A program made the position numbers and the translations under genes. A stretch of DNA of 64,000 bases from Marinococcus halotolerans DSM 16375 (GTDB lineage Bacteria; Bacillota; Bacilli; Bacillales; Marinococcaceae). Location: contig NZ_ATVM01000013.1 in NCBI RefSeq assembly GCF_000420725.1, forward strand, positions 1-64,000, in the 5' to 3' direction. Positions 34,850-43,614 of the stretch are shown here, piece after piece. Every line of letters begins with the position of its first letter. Within the stretch, counting starts at the first letter, position 1. Below the pieces are notes generated by a model. The model saw nothing but the letters and a program-made list of their open reading frames with translations, had not been told where the DNA came from and ran no database searches.

Positions 34850-35608
34850 TCAAGCTGCCGTTGCTTCTTCCTGTCTGGGACGGGCCGCTCTATACCAGTG
34901 CCAGCAGAGTATCACCATAATGGCAACATCCACCACATCGCCCCCGTAATACATCAGCATTGAACCTGCCCGGGCAGCCTCCTGCCCGACTCCAGGCGGC
35001 GGTGACATGTACAAATACTTGGACAAAATGCCGTGCCCGGCAAGCGCCGTTACAAGAACCCCGGACCGAAACAGGAAAGAATACCGGTGCGGCGCCGGAT
35101 CGATATAAATAATAGAAGCTGTAAACACATATCCCGCTAAAAAGATATGAATATGAACAGCGATGTAAACGAGAGCAGATTCGTGCATCCACGCATACAA
35201 CCCGGTTGTATACAAAAGCCATAAACCACCAATGTTTAATACTGCGGCCGTTACCGGATGAGACACTATTGCTATAAAACGGCTCCGCAGTAATTTAGCC
35301 AGTTTTTTTGCTGCAGCCACAGGCAGTGCACGAAGAGCAAGCGTGACCGGAGCCGCAAGCACGATACAAAGCGGAGCCAGCATACCAAGCAGCAAGTGCC
35401 CGGTCATATGAATGACAAATGAATCATGAGCCATCCGGGGAAGCGGCCCAAGCACCGAAACGACTGCCGCCGCTGCACCAACAGTAAACAGCCCAATGCG
35501 GTATACCGGCCACCCGGTGTCACGAAAAGCTGCAGCAAGATACAAGAGACAGGCAAGGACAAAAGGGGCTGCAAGCACGTCTTCTGCAATATAATGTGAA
35601 GTAGTCAT
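34850..35608 (-). CDS. CtaG/Caa3-type cytochrome c oxidase assembly family membrane protein
   Basis: A 252-residue protein with about seven membrane segments, of the CtaG (caa3_CtaG) family. Visible family features are the LGPLPRMAHDSFVIHMTGHL stretch near residue 53 and conserved histidines such as YIAVHIHIFLAGYVF near 147-161. CtaG proteins help copper-dependent oxidase assembly. No cytochrome oxidase subunit gene is in the window. It starts 4 bases after the DUF2243 stop with no clear ribosome site, suggesting translational coupling. Confidence 0.82.
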   Translation of the reverse strand: MTTSHYIAEDVLAAPFVLACLLYLAAAFRDTGWPVYRIGLFTVGAAAAVVSVLGPLPRMAHDSFVIHMTGHLLLGMLAPLCIVLAAPVTLALRALPVAAAKKLAKLLRSRFIAIVSHPVTAAVLNIGGLWLLYTTGLYAWMHESALVYIAVHIHIFLAGYVFTASIIYIDPAPHRYSFLFRSGVLVTALAGHGILSKYLYMSPPPGVGQEAARAGSMLMYYGGDVVDVAIMVILCWHWYRAARPRQEEATAA

Positions 35609-35612
35609 TGGC

Positions 35613-36104
35613 TTATGCAGCCGCTCTCTGTTTTTTCATCTGCGAAGTCTGCCTCCATATAACTATTCCAGCAACAAGGAGGATAAACGCACTGATGTTC
35701 CATACGAGATCATAGGGCAGAATGTCCACGCCGTATCTTATTTGGTGGATCCCCATCCACTTATGATGAACGATTCCATCATACAGCTGAAAAAAGCCAA
35801 CTCCTGTTAACATTCCACCGATCCACCGGCGCATCCAGAAGCTCTGCCGGCGCCGGAGGTCAGCAACCATAAACAGGGCAGCTACTGTAGCAAACCAGCT
35901 GAAGGCATGAAAAAAGCCATCTGAAACGATCCCAACAGCCGTAGTCGACAGGTCGTAAAAATGATGCCAGTTGAGCAGTTGGTGAAATACTACTTCGTCT
36001 ATAAAAGCGATGAGGCCGAGGCCGAAAAGAAAGCCGGATAACACGTTTCTTCCAGCGTAATTCGCCTGATTCCTCCGAAGCATCGCTTCGTTTTTTTCTG
36101 ACAT
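35613..36104 (-). CDS. DUF2243 membrane protein
   Basis: A 163-residue membrane protein with four segments. Typical DUF2243 features are SGFLFGLGLIAFIDEVVFHQ near residue 23, LLNWHHFYD, SDGFFHAFSWFATVA near 61 and GVGFFQLYDGIVHHKWMGIH near 97. The many conserved His residues suggest metal or heme contact, which is inference. GAGGAGG precedes the ATG at 36104. It lies directly upstream of the CtaG-family gene, a frequent pairing, and 16 bases after yndM-like. Function unproven. Confidence 0.82.
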   Translation of the reverse strand: MSEKNEAMLRRNQANYAGRNVLSGFLFGLGLIAFIDEVVFHQLLNWHHFYDLSTTAVGIVSDGFFHAFSWFATVAALFMVADLRRRQSFWMRRWIGGMLTGVGFFQLYDGIVHHKWMGIHQIRYGVDILPYDLVWNISAFILLVAGIVIWRQTSQMKKQRAAA

Positions 36105-36120
36105 GACTAAGCCTCCTCAG

Positions 36121-36492
36121 TTACATATCCGTTTTGACACGATTGCTTGAGAAAAGCACGTGCGTGCCCAGATAAAAATGAAACATATATTCTGCTATAC
36201 CCATCAATACAGCAGATACAGCTGCTGCAAGCAGCAACGGGCCTGAAAAGGAAAGCACGGTGCCTGCAATTAAAACTATCACAAACACCAGCCCGGCATC
36301 CGCAGCCGCTGCGAACAGGCTTTTTACACGCGGGAGCAGCACGAGGTCACCGAGTGGATAGCTGATCACACCAATGATAATAGTAAGTCCCAGCACGCTC
36401 CAAACAGACACCCCGTTTGCAATGCTGAGCACTAAAAACAACAAAGCAGCTGTCATGAGAGCTTTTCCGGTTAATGCTTTAACGTGTTTCAT
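36121..36492 (-). CDS. YndM-family (DUF2512) membrane protein
   Basis: A 123-residue protein with four membrane segments, starting MKHVKALTGKALMTAALLFL. The stretch IIIGVISYPLGDLVLLPR near residue 40 is the family hallmark. The ATG at 36492 follows AAAGGAGGAG; a longer frame from 36528 has no site. It heads the CtaG-cluster transcript, which has a terminator-like hairpin 38 bases before this start. Function of the family is unknown. Confidence 0.8.
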   Translation of the reverse strand: MKHVKALTGKALMTAALLFLVLSIANGVSVWSVLGLTIIIGVISYPLGDLVLLPRVKSLFAAAADAGLVFVIVLIAGTVLSFSGPLLLAAAVSAVLMGIAEYMFHFYLGTHVLFSSNRVKTDM

Positions 36493-36525
36493 AGTCTCCT
36501 CCTTTCTAAAATGCTCCATAAAACG

Positions 36526-36566
36526 CAAAAAGCCAGGGAAAGACGTAGCTCTTTTCCTGGCTTACC
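36526..36566 (-). terminator. Leader hairpin A (TAAGCCAG...CTGGCTTTTT)
   Basis: On the minus strand AAGCCAGGAAAAG and CTTTCCCTGGCTT pair around a six- to eight-base loop, then TTTT. It lies in the yndM leader, about 290 bases past the nearest upstream gene. Nearly the same hairpin recurs at 43376-43412 and 46803-46844. It may be a plain terminator or an attenuator. Between 36567 and 36852 I see no gene. Confidence 0.6.
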
Positions 36567-36852
36567 GCAAGGCTTAATCCTGCGATTGCTGCCTCCGTTT
36601 ATTCAGTTAATAATTGGCTATCCTTCTATTTCCTTTAAATGCATTTTCATAAACGCTCTTTTATTTACTCGAGCGTACGCTGCACAACTTAAAGCGAAAG
36701 GCTGTTAATAATACGGCATGCCCCTCTTTTCTTTGTTCAGCGCTTATCGTTTCAGGTCATTCGAATGCTCTAATGAGAAAACGGTGTTTGTCCATGGTTT
36801 TACCTCGTTTTTAACTTTTTTGTTATTCATGCAATTATGGCCCGCATTTTAT

Positions 36853-37680
36853 TTATGACCGAAAAAGATAGTGCAGCTTTGCAAGTGACTCCTCCGCATA
36901 TTCATTAATATAGTCTATACTGGACTTTTCTCTTTCTGGAGAAAATACATTCAAGGCCGGTGCCAGGCACTCTACCGTAATCGTTCCTTCGTATCCAGTT
37001 TTTTTAATAGCTTCGGCAATCGCCTCCCAGGATAGTCTCCCGTACCCCAGGCCCTGACGGTTAGTATCTGCTACGTGTATATGGCTGAGGGCTGGGCCAA
37101 GATGATGAAAGGGGGCCTCCATGCTGCTTTCCTCAATGTTCATATGAAATGTATCGAGCATCGTCGTAACAAATGGATGCCCGATTTCTTCCACGAGCAC
37201 AAGCGCCTGCCCCCCAGTATTAATAATACAGCTTTCATAACGATTTAAGGGCTCAATCACCAGAGCAACGTTTCTTTCTTCTGCGTAGGGAGCCAGCTCC
37301 TGAAGTGATAAAACTGCTGCTTTCCATTCTTCTTTGCCGTTTCCTTCCAGCTCTGATTTGCCCGGTGCGCACGGGGAAAGTACCATATATTCTGCCCCGG
37401 CACGGTATGCGCGGCTGATCTGTTCTTTAAAATAATTTACAGCTGTTTTTCGCTTGGAAGGGTCAATCTGCGATAAATCCGTTTCCTTCCGCGGCCAGCC
37501 GGCATCTGCGCACAGTCCCCGGATACGGAGTCCAAGGGTTTCCGCCAGCTGGGTTAATTCCTCCCAGTCATAATCTTTTGCATGAATCTCAATTTCATCG
37601 TATCCGACGGAAGCTGCTTCGCGCATTGTCTGCTCAATCGCCTGGTCTCCAAAAATCCAGCTGCATATCGAAAATCTCAT
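36853..37680 (-). CDS. Sugar phosphate isomerase/epimerase, xylose-isomerase-like TIM barrel
   Basis: A 275-residue AP-endonuclease-2-type TIM barrel protein. Metal and substrate residues expected in the family appear in VALVIEPLNRYESCIINTG (Glu near residue 147), TMLDTFHMNIEE (Asp and His near 180), HIHVADTNR (His near 206) and ITVECLAP (Glu near 240). This fits ketose 3-epimerases. The ATG at 37680 follows AAGGAGGAG with six bases; an upstream GTG overlaps that site. Single gene; the sugar is unknown. Confidence 0.83.
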   Translation of the reverse strand: MRFSICSWIFGDQAIEQTMREAASVGYDEIEIHAKDYDWEELTQLAETLGLRIRGLCADAGWPRKETDLSQIDPSKRKTAVNYFKEQISRAYRAGAEYMVLSPCAPGKSELEGNGKEEWKAAVLSLQELAPYAEERNVALVIEPLNRYESCIINTGGQALVLVEEIGHPFVTTMLDTFHMNIEESSMEAPFHHLGPALSHIHVADTNRQGLGYGRLSWEAIAEAIKKTGYEGTITVECLAPALNVFSPEREKSSIDYINEYAEESLAKLHYLFRS

Positions 37681-37769
37681 CTTATTCTCCTCCTTCACTG
37701 TTATGCTGCCCTTCTACTATATTCCTTGCCCGGTTCTCCCGTAAGCATGATTTTAACCAAATATAAAAC

Positions 37770-37803
37770 AAACAAAGACCAGCGGCTGTGCCCCGCTGGT
37801 CCT
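37770..37803 (-). terminator. Terminator after SleB-type hydrolase gene
   Basis: GACCAGCGG and CCGCTGGTC form a perfect nine-pair stem; the minus strand continues TTTGTTTG. Confidence 0.8.
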
Positions 37804-37805
37804 TC

Positions 37806-38384
37806 TTAAACGTCTTCCGAGAAAACGTGGCCGCCGATTTCATAATCAACTGTCTTTGTTTCCCAGAGCCAGTTGTCTTTTGGCACGTCTTCACTCCAGA
37901 AGAACAATGAATCCCCTACCGGCTCCGATCCGTCCAGAGCCTCTTCCGTCGCTTCTTCTGCGCGCTCAGAAGGAGATTCTTCTATGCTTCCGTTATCTAC
38001 TACCTGGAATTGATTTTCTTCGTATATGACACTTTCGACATCGTCTGGAAAGGTTTCAGATTCAATGCGGTTCAAAATGACACTCGCCACAGCCACCATG
38101 CCTTCAAAAGATTCATCTTTAGCTTCTGCATGAACGGCCCGTTCAAGCAGCTCTTCATTTTCCACCTCAGGCACTTCACTTGAGGCGACTCTTTCTTTCT
38201 CTGATTCCTGTTCAGGGGGCTCTGCTTCCTGTTCTGTTTCTTCTTCTGCAGCCCGCTGCTTTTCTTCTGCTTCCTGCTCAGCTGTCTGGCTTCGTTCGTG
38301 CACATTGTAAACTAAAAAGCCTAATACAGCAGCAAAAACAGCTAGCGCTCCCAATACAGTGTAAATAGAATACTGCCTGGACAT
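37806..38384 (-). CDS. Cell wall hydrolase, SleB-type, membrane-anchored
   Basis: A 192-residue protein. A single membrane segment (about residues 9-27) is followed by a very acidic coiled stretch (about 32-75, rich in Glu and Gln). A SleB-like hydrolase domain spans about 78-192, with LLERAVHAEAKDESFEGM, ASVILNRIESETFP and ENQFQVVDNG. SleB-type domains are lytic transglycosylases of spore cortex or cell wall. The ATG at 38384 follows AAAGGG at eight bases; a GTG three codons earlier is possible. Here the enzyme would face outside the membrane. Single gene. Confidence 0.8.
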   Translation of the reverse strand: MSRQYSIYTVLGALAVFAAVLGFLVYNVHERSQTAEQEAEEKQRAAEEETEQEAEPPEQESEKERVASSEVPEVENEELLERAVHAEAKDESFEGMVAVASVILNRIESETFPDDVESVIYEENQFQVVDNGSIEESPSERAEEATEEALDGSEPVGDSLFFWSEDVPKDNWLWETKTVDYEIGGHVFSEDV

Positions 38385-38602
38385 CGTAATCACCCTTTAT
38401 CAGTGAGGCAAGATTATTGTTCCTATGATGGCGGTAAATGACATGTCTGTCGTTATTTTACCACTTTACTTCCAGGAATAATAATTTCTGCTGAAGGCGT
38501 ATCCGGCTGTTTTTTGCTCTAATACGCTGAGAACAGATATAGGCACAGAAATGGGCATTGTAATTCCACTATAAGGGCACACACACCATAATGCATTTTC
38601 CT

Positions 38603-39826
38603 TTAGGAGGAGGATGCCTGCCGTTTTTTTGATTTCGCACGTTCATTGCGAATGCGCTGACGATAGCCATAGGTCGCTTTGAGCACCGTTTCTTCACTTT
38701 CAAGCCCTGCACCCAGAGCCCCGCCAAGCGTAGCGACCGTGCAGGCAAGCCAGGATATTTTCAGGTACGTCGCAAACGTCACGGTCCCCTGTAGATTTAA
38801 TGCCAGCTGTGAGGTGGGGATAAACAGCAGAGAAACAACTAAAAACATTACGAATAAAATAATATAATAATGAATAATAGCAATCCCGATTGTAGCGGTC
38901 GTAGCTTTATTATAAGAGCGCACCAAAAATTTGGACTCAGCATTTGATTCTTTTTCCCACAAGCCATGGGCAACGATAAACCATACAGTCATAGCCACCA
39001 TGGCCGTAAACATAACAGCAAGAAAGCGCCAGAATCCATACGTGTCACTCAGCATCCAGAAGCTTGGAAAGATCAGTCCGTAAGCACCGGTAGCAAAAGC
39101 TAAAGCAATTACACGCTTAAATGCCGGAAAAATCGTCCAGGGCCGGTTTGCGAGCACCATGCCCGAAAGCAGCCTCGTACGTCCTCTCATATTCAGGTTA
39201 GCATAGAAACGGACGTGCTGGCTTTCTTCTTCATTAGAGTATACCGTCCGTTTAATCGGAGAAAAGCGCTCATACAAACGGCTCCCCATCAACTCCCTTG
39301 ATCCTCTTCCCCGGACCTGATAGGAATGTTCGTCCTCATGATCTTCGAGCTGCTCCTGGTTTTCTGTGATACGTTCATTCTGCCGTTCCCGATCTTCTTC
39401 CAGGCTTCCATGATGCATTTCGTTTACAAGCTGCATCATTGCCTCACGGACGCGCTTTCTCATTGGCATGGCTCCCAGGGATGGCAGGGAAATGAGACCG
39501 ATTTCCCGATCTGCACTGGCGTCAGCTATCACCAGTTTTTTCCCGTCTACAATTGGGAGATCCGTAAAACAGAGGGCATAATCCCATTCATGCTTTTGTT
39601 TATGTTTCTGTGCTTCCTCAATCACCGGTTCTGATTTTTCTATCACTCCGGCAAAAGGATCAAGAACCACTTCCACTTCCCAGTTTCTCCGGTCATCTAC
39701 ATAGTTTTTGAGCAAATCAGGCAGCTCTTCTGCCATCTCATCGCAAATATCCTTTGGCAGCTCCGGAGCAGATATCAATCCGAGTGTATAGCTCTCCGGT
39801 GAATGTTTGTTTTTCTTCGAAGCCAT
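38603..39826 (-). CDS. Uncharacterised membrane protein with N-terminal soluble domain
   Basis: A 407-residue protein. Residues about 10-145 form a soluble alpha/beta region (YTLGLISAPELPKDICDEM, YALCFTDLPIVDGKKLVIA). Residues 145-200 are a charged linker rich in Glu, Arg and Gln. About 225-385 hold four membrane segments (for example VIALAFATGAYGLIFPSFW and YYIILFVMFLVVSLLFI). The tail is basic (RQRIRNERAKSKKRQ). AAAGGAGG precedes the ATG at 39826. I recognise no characterised family. It stands alone and is divergent from a metallo-hydrolase. Confidence 0.75.
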   Translation of the reverse strand: MASKKNKHSPESYTLGLISAPELPKDICDEMAEELPDLLKNYVDDRRNWEVEVVLDPFAGVIEKSEPVIEEAQKHKQKHEWDYALCFTDLPIVDGKKLVIADASADREIGLISLPSLGAMPMRKRVREAMMQLVNEMHHGSLEEDRERQNERITENQEQLEDHEDEHSYQVRGRGSRELMGSRLYERFSPIKRTVYSNEEESQHVRFYANLNMRGRTRLLSGMVLANRPWTIFPAFKRVIALAFATGAYGLIFPSFWMLSDTYGFWRFLAVMFTAMVAMTVWFIVAHGLWEKESNAESKFLVRSYNKATTATIGIAIIHYYIILFVMFLVVSLLFIPTSQLALNLQGTVTFATYLKISWLACTVATLGGALGAGLESEETVLKATYGYRQRIRNERAKSKKRQASSS

Positions 39827-39980
39827 CGGTGTTCCTCCTTTCTCTAAAGTGTTTTAAAAATAAGCCCAACGATAAGGTATCATACTTTGATCCTTTTCCA
39901 TACACGTACATTTTTCTATTAGGCACATGTTATAGATAAAAGAAAATGAGGAATGATTCCTTTAGGTTCATTATTAATAC

Positions 39981-40015
39981 AAGGAGGTGAACCGAAGCTA
40001 AGTGCTTCGGCCGCT
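39981..40015 (+). promoter_or_regulatory. Ribosome site separated from its ATG by a perfect hairpin
   Basis: AAGGAGGTGA at 39981-39990 is a near-perfect Shine-Dalgarno, yet the first good in-frame start is ATG at 40016, 28 bases past GGAGG. Between them CCGAAGC (39992-39998) and GCTTCGG (40004-40010) form a perfect seven-pair stem with a TAAGT loop. Folding it leaves an effective spacing of nine bases. No in-frame ATG, GTG or TTG lies between. Confidence 0.6.
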
Positions 40016-40741
40016 ATGAAGCTGACAGAAACTATGCACGTACTCGAGCTTTCTGTGCCCCGGGGAACAGACACAATGGTACTAAACTTAACTCTCATGA
40101 ATGACGGAGGACGTCTGATTCTCTTTGACACAGGTATGCCCGGGTACGAAGAAGAAATATACGAATTGATACGAAAGGAAAATTTGAACCCCGATCATCT
40201 TGATACTGTCATTCTGACCCATCAGGACATTGACCACATTGGGAGCCTCCCGGAAATTCTTCACGACCATCCGCAACTGCGTGCTCTCGTCCATCATGCC
40301 GACAAGCCTTACGTGGACGGAGAAGAGCCGCTGATCAAACTCAGCAGCAGCGCCAAAGCAAATCTAATCGACACTCTTCCGGAAAAAAAGCGGGACAGGG
40401 TTGGCTATATGCTCGATAAAACTGAACCCTCGCTAATTAATGAAACCATAAAAGAGGGAAATACACCTGTGGAGGGACTGACCGTAGTGCATACGCCCGG
40501 CCATGCTCCCGGACACGTCAGCCTCTATCACGAAAACAGCCGGACGCTTATTGCGGGCGACGCTTTGACTGCTCAAGACGGCGAACTTTTCGGGCCCCGC
40601 GCAGAAGTCACGCCAGACATGGAACAAGCCCGCCGTTCTCTGGAAAAGCTGCTCGATTTCGATATGACTACTGCGGTTTGTTACCACGGCGGCGTAGTAC
40701 ACGGAGATATTAATCAAAAAATCCGGGAAATCTTATCCTAA
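40016..40741 (+). CDS. MBL-fold metallo-hydrolase
   Basis: A 241-residue metallo-beta-lactamase-fold hydrolase. The metal motif is LTHQDIDHIGS near residue 69; further ligands are in VHTPGHAPGHVSLY near 156 and IAGDAL near 178. The C-terminal His in CYHGG near 221 completes a two-metal site. Start ATG at 40016 depends on the hairpin-spaced ribosome site just upstream; the only earlier in-frame ATG (39953) has GAGG directly abutting it, which is poor spacing. Substrate is unknown; similar proteins act on thioesters or lactones. Ends at a bidirectional terminator. Confidence 0.85.
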   Translation: MKLTETMHVLELSVPRGTDTMVLNLTLMNDGGRLILFDTGMPGYEEEIYELIRKENLNPDHLDTVILTHQDIDHIGSLPEILHDHPQLRALVHHADKPYVDGEEPLIKLSSSAKANLIDTLPEKKRDRVGYMLDKTEPSLINETIKEGNTPVEGLTVVHTPGHAPGHVSLYHENSRTLIAGDALTAQDGELFGPRAEVTPDMEQARRSLEKLLDFDMTTAVCYHGGVVHGDINQKIREILS

Positions 40742-40743
40742 AC

Positions 40744-40781
40744 GAAAAAAGCACCCCCGCTAACTGCGGAGGTGCTTTCGT
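40744..40781. terminator. Bidirectional terminator between MBL hydrolase and BCCT genes
   Basis: AAAGCACC(C)CCGC and GCGG(A)GGTGCTTT form the stem, with an A run before and T-rich sequence after. It serves both convergent genes. Confidence 0.8.
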
Positions 40782-40792
40782 CTATATTTTGA

Positions 40793-42370
40793 TTAAGAGT
40801 TTTCGATATCCTCCCGTATCCGCTGCCGACGCTCTTCCTCCTCCCGGAGTCTCGTTTCCTTGTAATCCTTTCGTACGGATTTCAGTAAGGAAATAGCGGA
40901 GATGAACAGGACGATAGAGAATGGCAGGGCCCCGATAAGAGAGACCGTCTGCAGTCCATTGAGACCGGCGCTGATAATCAGTACAGTAGCCAAACCAGCA
41001 ATCAATGCGCCCCAGATTACTTTCAGGAGCATGGATGGGTTCGTGTCCCCGTTAGAGGTCATCATGCCAAGTACAAACGTTGCAGAGTCTGCGGACGTTA
41101 CCAGGAATGTAAACAGCAGACAGATCGACAGTATTGAAAGCAGCGTGCCAAGCGGTATGTTATCCAGCATGGCAAACATGGCCCGTGTCGTATCCTCCGC
41201 GACTATTCCTGCTATATCTGTGCCGTGGAATAAATCCAGATTGATTGCGGTACCGCCGAAAATGCCAATCCAGATCATACCGATAAACGGCGGCGCCACC
41301 ATAACACCAAGGACGAATTCCCGAAGCGTCCGTCCTTTGGAGATACGGGCTACGAACATACCCACAAACGGGGACCAGGCGATCGTCCAGGCCCAGTAAT
41401 AAATCGGCCAATCCTGCACCCAGGTACCGTCTGTATAGTTTTCCATACGAAGACTTGCCTGGAAGAAGTTTTGAACATAGTCGCCAAGGCCCATTGTGAT
41501 AGTTTCGAGAATAAAACCGGTAGGTCCGATAAACAATACCGCCACCATTAAAAACAAAGCCAGGCCAAGGTTTACGTTACTCAAATATTTTATTCCACGA
41601 TCCAGACCAGAGATGGTGGAAATCATAAAGGCTACAAACATGACAGCTACAATAGTAAACTGGGTGGTGGAACTCGCGGGGATATTAAATACGCTGTTAA
41701 GTCCCCCGCTGATCTGCAGAACACTCAGGCCAAGTGTAGTAGCCACCCCCATCACTGTAGCAATCACAGCGATAATATCCACACCGTTACGGAAGCCTTT
41801 GCGCAGCGGGCGGGAGCCGTCCCCAATTACACCGTTCATCGTGTCACTGATAAGACTCCGCTCTTCCTGCCGGTATAAAAAGTAGGAAATCGCAAGTCCC
41901 ACAAATGTAAATGATGCCCACTGGTGAATACCGTTGTTAAAAAAGGCGTTCCACATTGCTTCTCTTGCCGCTTCCGGCGTTCCCGGGTCTACATTCGTCC
42001 ATGGCGGAGGAGTCTGGAAGTGGGTCATTGGCTCTGCCACACCCCAGAATACGATACTTACACCAAATCCACAGCTGAACAGCATCGCGATCCAGGTGAA
42101 AAAAGGATATTTCGGCCGGGCGTCATCGCCTCCGAGCCTCACACGTCCGTACTTGCTGAACGCCATATAAAAATTAAATAAGATCAAAAACAACACAAAC
42201 AGTAAATAGAACCAGCCGAACGTATCAGCGATAAAGCCGTATGTAAATTCGGCCTGGGACTGCAGTGCCTGTGGCGCTATTGCTCCCCACAATGCAAATA
42301 CAAAAATGATGATAAAAGAAATGAAAAAGATACTGTTGAGAAATTTAAATTTCTTCCCTTTTTCACTCAT
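40793..42370 (-). CDS. BCCT-family glycine betaine transporter (OpuD/BetP type)
   Basis: A 525-residue carrier with twelve membrane segments. It has the standard signatures: FSCGFGVSIVFWGVAEPMTH near residue 98, and the TM8 aromatic box PIYYWAWTIAWSPFVGMF followed by ARISKGRT near 333-357. The end is a long charged tail (RLREEEERRQRIRED), as in osmosensing BCCT carriers. GAGGGGGA precedes the ATG at 42370. It should import glycine betaine or similar osmolytes with Na+. The divergent neighbour is a Usp gene. Its aromatic box contrasts with the diverged BCCT at 11060. Confidence 0.9.
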   Translation of the reverse strand: MSEKGKKFKFLNSIFFISFIIIFVFALWGAIAPQALQSQAEFTYGFIADTFGWFYLLFVLFLILFNFYMAFSKYGRVRLGGDDARPKYPFFTWIAMLFSCGFGVSIVFWGVAEPMTHFQTPPPWTNVDPGTPEAAREAMWNAFFNNGIHQWASFTFVGLAISYFLYRQEERSLISDTMNGVIGDGSRPLRKGFRNGVDIIAVIATVMGVATTLGLSVLQISGGLNSVFNIPASSTTQFTIVAVMFVAFMISTISGLDRGIKYLSNVNLGLALFLMVAVLFIGPTGFILETITMGLGDYVQNFFQASLRMENYTDGTWVQDWPIYYWAWTIAWSPFVGMFVARISKGRTLREFVLGVMVAPPFIGMIWIGIFGGTAINLDLFHGTDIAGIVAEDTTRAMFAMLDNIPLGTLLSILSICLLFTFLVTSADSATFVLGMMTSNGDTNPSMLLKVIWGALIAGLATVLIISAGLNGLQTVSLIGALPFSIVLFISAISLLKSVRKDYKETRLREEEERRQRIREDIENS

Positions 42371-42773
42371 GATGCCTTCCCCCTCTCTTTGCTTGCAGAA
42401 ACGAATTAACGAAACTTTAACATATAAGGCCTTCCAATAACAGCTAGTTTCAAAAAACTCTTTAAAATAGTATTAGGATCAAAGAACTAATGCATAAAGG
42501 CCTATGCTTTGATTTACCCGAAACATCTTACAAATAATACACAAATTCACTTATTTGAAGAATTTTTCAACGAATTCTCTTTATCTTCATGACTATTTCA
42601 CTAATTATTCATTTATTGGCGTCGTAAATGTCAAAAATATCATGTACAATGAATATAGAATATAGTTCATCAAAGAGCTGCATAAAACGATCTGTATTTG
42701 TCCTATTCCTCTTTTCCTCGCTAGGTTTCAGGCAGGTTAGCCCTGCTAATTCACTATATTAGGAGGATGTTCT
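42371..42773. other. Divergent intergenic region between BCCT and Usp genes
   Basis: An AT-rich 403-base gap. GCATA and TATGC flank AAGGCC at about 42492-42507, a possible imperfect operator. No open frame with a ribosome site, and no clear sigma-B or sigma-54 promoter, was seen. Promoters of both genes must lie here. Confidence 0.4.
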
Positions 42774-43208
42774 ATGCACACAATGAACGTGGTATTAGTC
42801 GCTGTCGACGGATCCGAACAGGCTGAATATGCTTTTGAGACCGCTCTCCCCATTGCTAAAGCTCAGGAAGCTCAGCTTATAATTGCCAGGGTTATTAATA
42901 AAAACGCCTATCAGCCGATGAGCAGTTATGCTCCTTCTATTATTGAAAAAGTACAGGAGGATGCCAATGAACTGCTCGCAAAGTATAAAAAACAGGCAGA
43001 AGAAGCGGGCATTACAGATGTCACGGTAGAACTTGTATACGGCTCTCCCAAAACGAAAATTATCCGTGATATTGTCCCGAAGTATCATGTGGATTTAATA
43101 ATCACCGGCGCGACCGGATTAAACGCCGTAGAAAAAATATTTATGGGCAGTGTATCCGAACACATTGCAAAAACGGCACCGTGCAGTGTCATGGTGGTCC
43201 GTTCTTAA
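42774..43208 (+). CDS. Universal stress protein, single UspA domain
   Basis: A 144-residue UspA protein starting MHTMNVVLVAVDGSEQAEYA. The nucleotide loop GATGLNAVEKIFMGSVSEH near residues 116-134 is intact, and the end PCSVMVVRS is typical. AGGAGG precedes the ATG at 42774. Located between the betaine carrier and the ectoine hydroxylase genes, it may belong to the osmotic response. It ends in its own terminator, so it is not an operon with ectD. Confidence 0.92.
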   Translation: MHTMNVVLVAVDGSEQAEYAFETALPIAKAQEAQLIIARVINKNAYQPMSSYAPSIIEKVQEDANELLAKYKKQAEEAGITDVTVELVYGSPKTKIIRDIVPKYHVDLIITGATGLNAVEKIFMGSVSEHIAKTAPCSVMVVRS

Positions 43209-43223
43209 AAATTAAAAGCTTTA

Positions 43224-43260
43224 AAAGGCAGCCAGCAATTTTTGCCGGCTGCTTTTTTTT
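43224..43260 (+). terminator. Terminator after the single-domain Usp gene
   Basis: GGCAGCC(A)GCAA pairs with (TT)GC(C)GGCTGC, followed by eight T. Confidence 0.85.
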
Positions 43261-43375
43261 GAAAATTTATGTTTATTCCTTTTATGAGCGGGAACTATTT
43301 AAGTGTTCCCACTTATTTGAGGGACAAAAAAATATATGCATGGTGGAAATGTTTGGACAATAGCGCCTAAAACAT

Positions 43376-43412
43376 AAGCCAGAAAAGACCTGTCTCTTTT
43401 CTGGCTTTTTTG
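43376..43412 (+). terminator. Leader hairpin B (TAAGCCAG...CTGGCTTTTT) upstream of ectD
   Basis: AAGCCAGAAAAG (43376-43387) and CTTTTCTGGCTT (43396-43407) form a perfect twelve-pair stem, then a T run and GCG. The previous gene already ended at a terminator at 43224-43260, so this one lies in the long region before ectD (start 43615). It may attenuate ectD. A further GGGAAC/GTTCCC inverted repeat lies near 43289-43309. It matches hairpins A and C. Confidence 0.65.
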
Positions 43413-43614
43413 CGTGCAAAAGCCGATTTACTCCTCTCCCGGGCTTATTGTTCTTTTGTTTTCGCTGTGCATTATTTTTACCTTATGTTCTACATGCAAC
43501 TAGGCATGCAGCCGGTGCACAAAAAGAACCGTCTTTTCTACACCTACTTTAAAGCGGGAGCCTCTAGCCCGCACTCATTCTTTTATTTTAAAAAATTTTT
43601 AGGAGGACTCGAAA

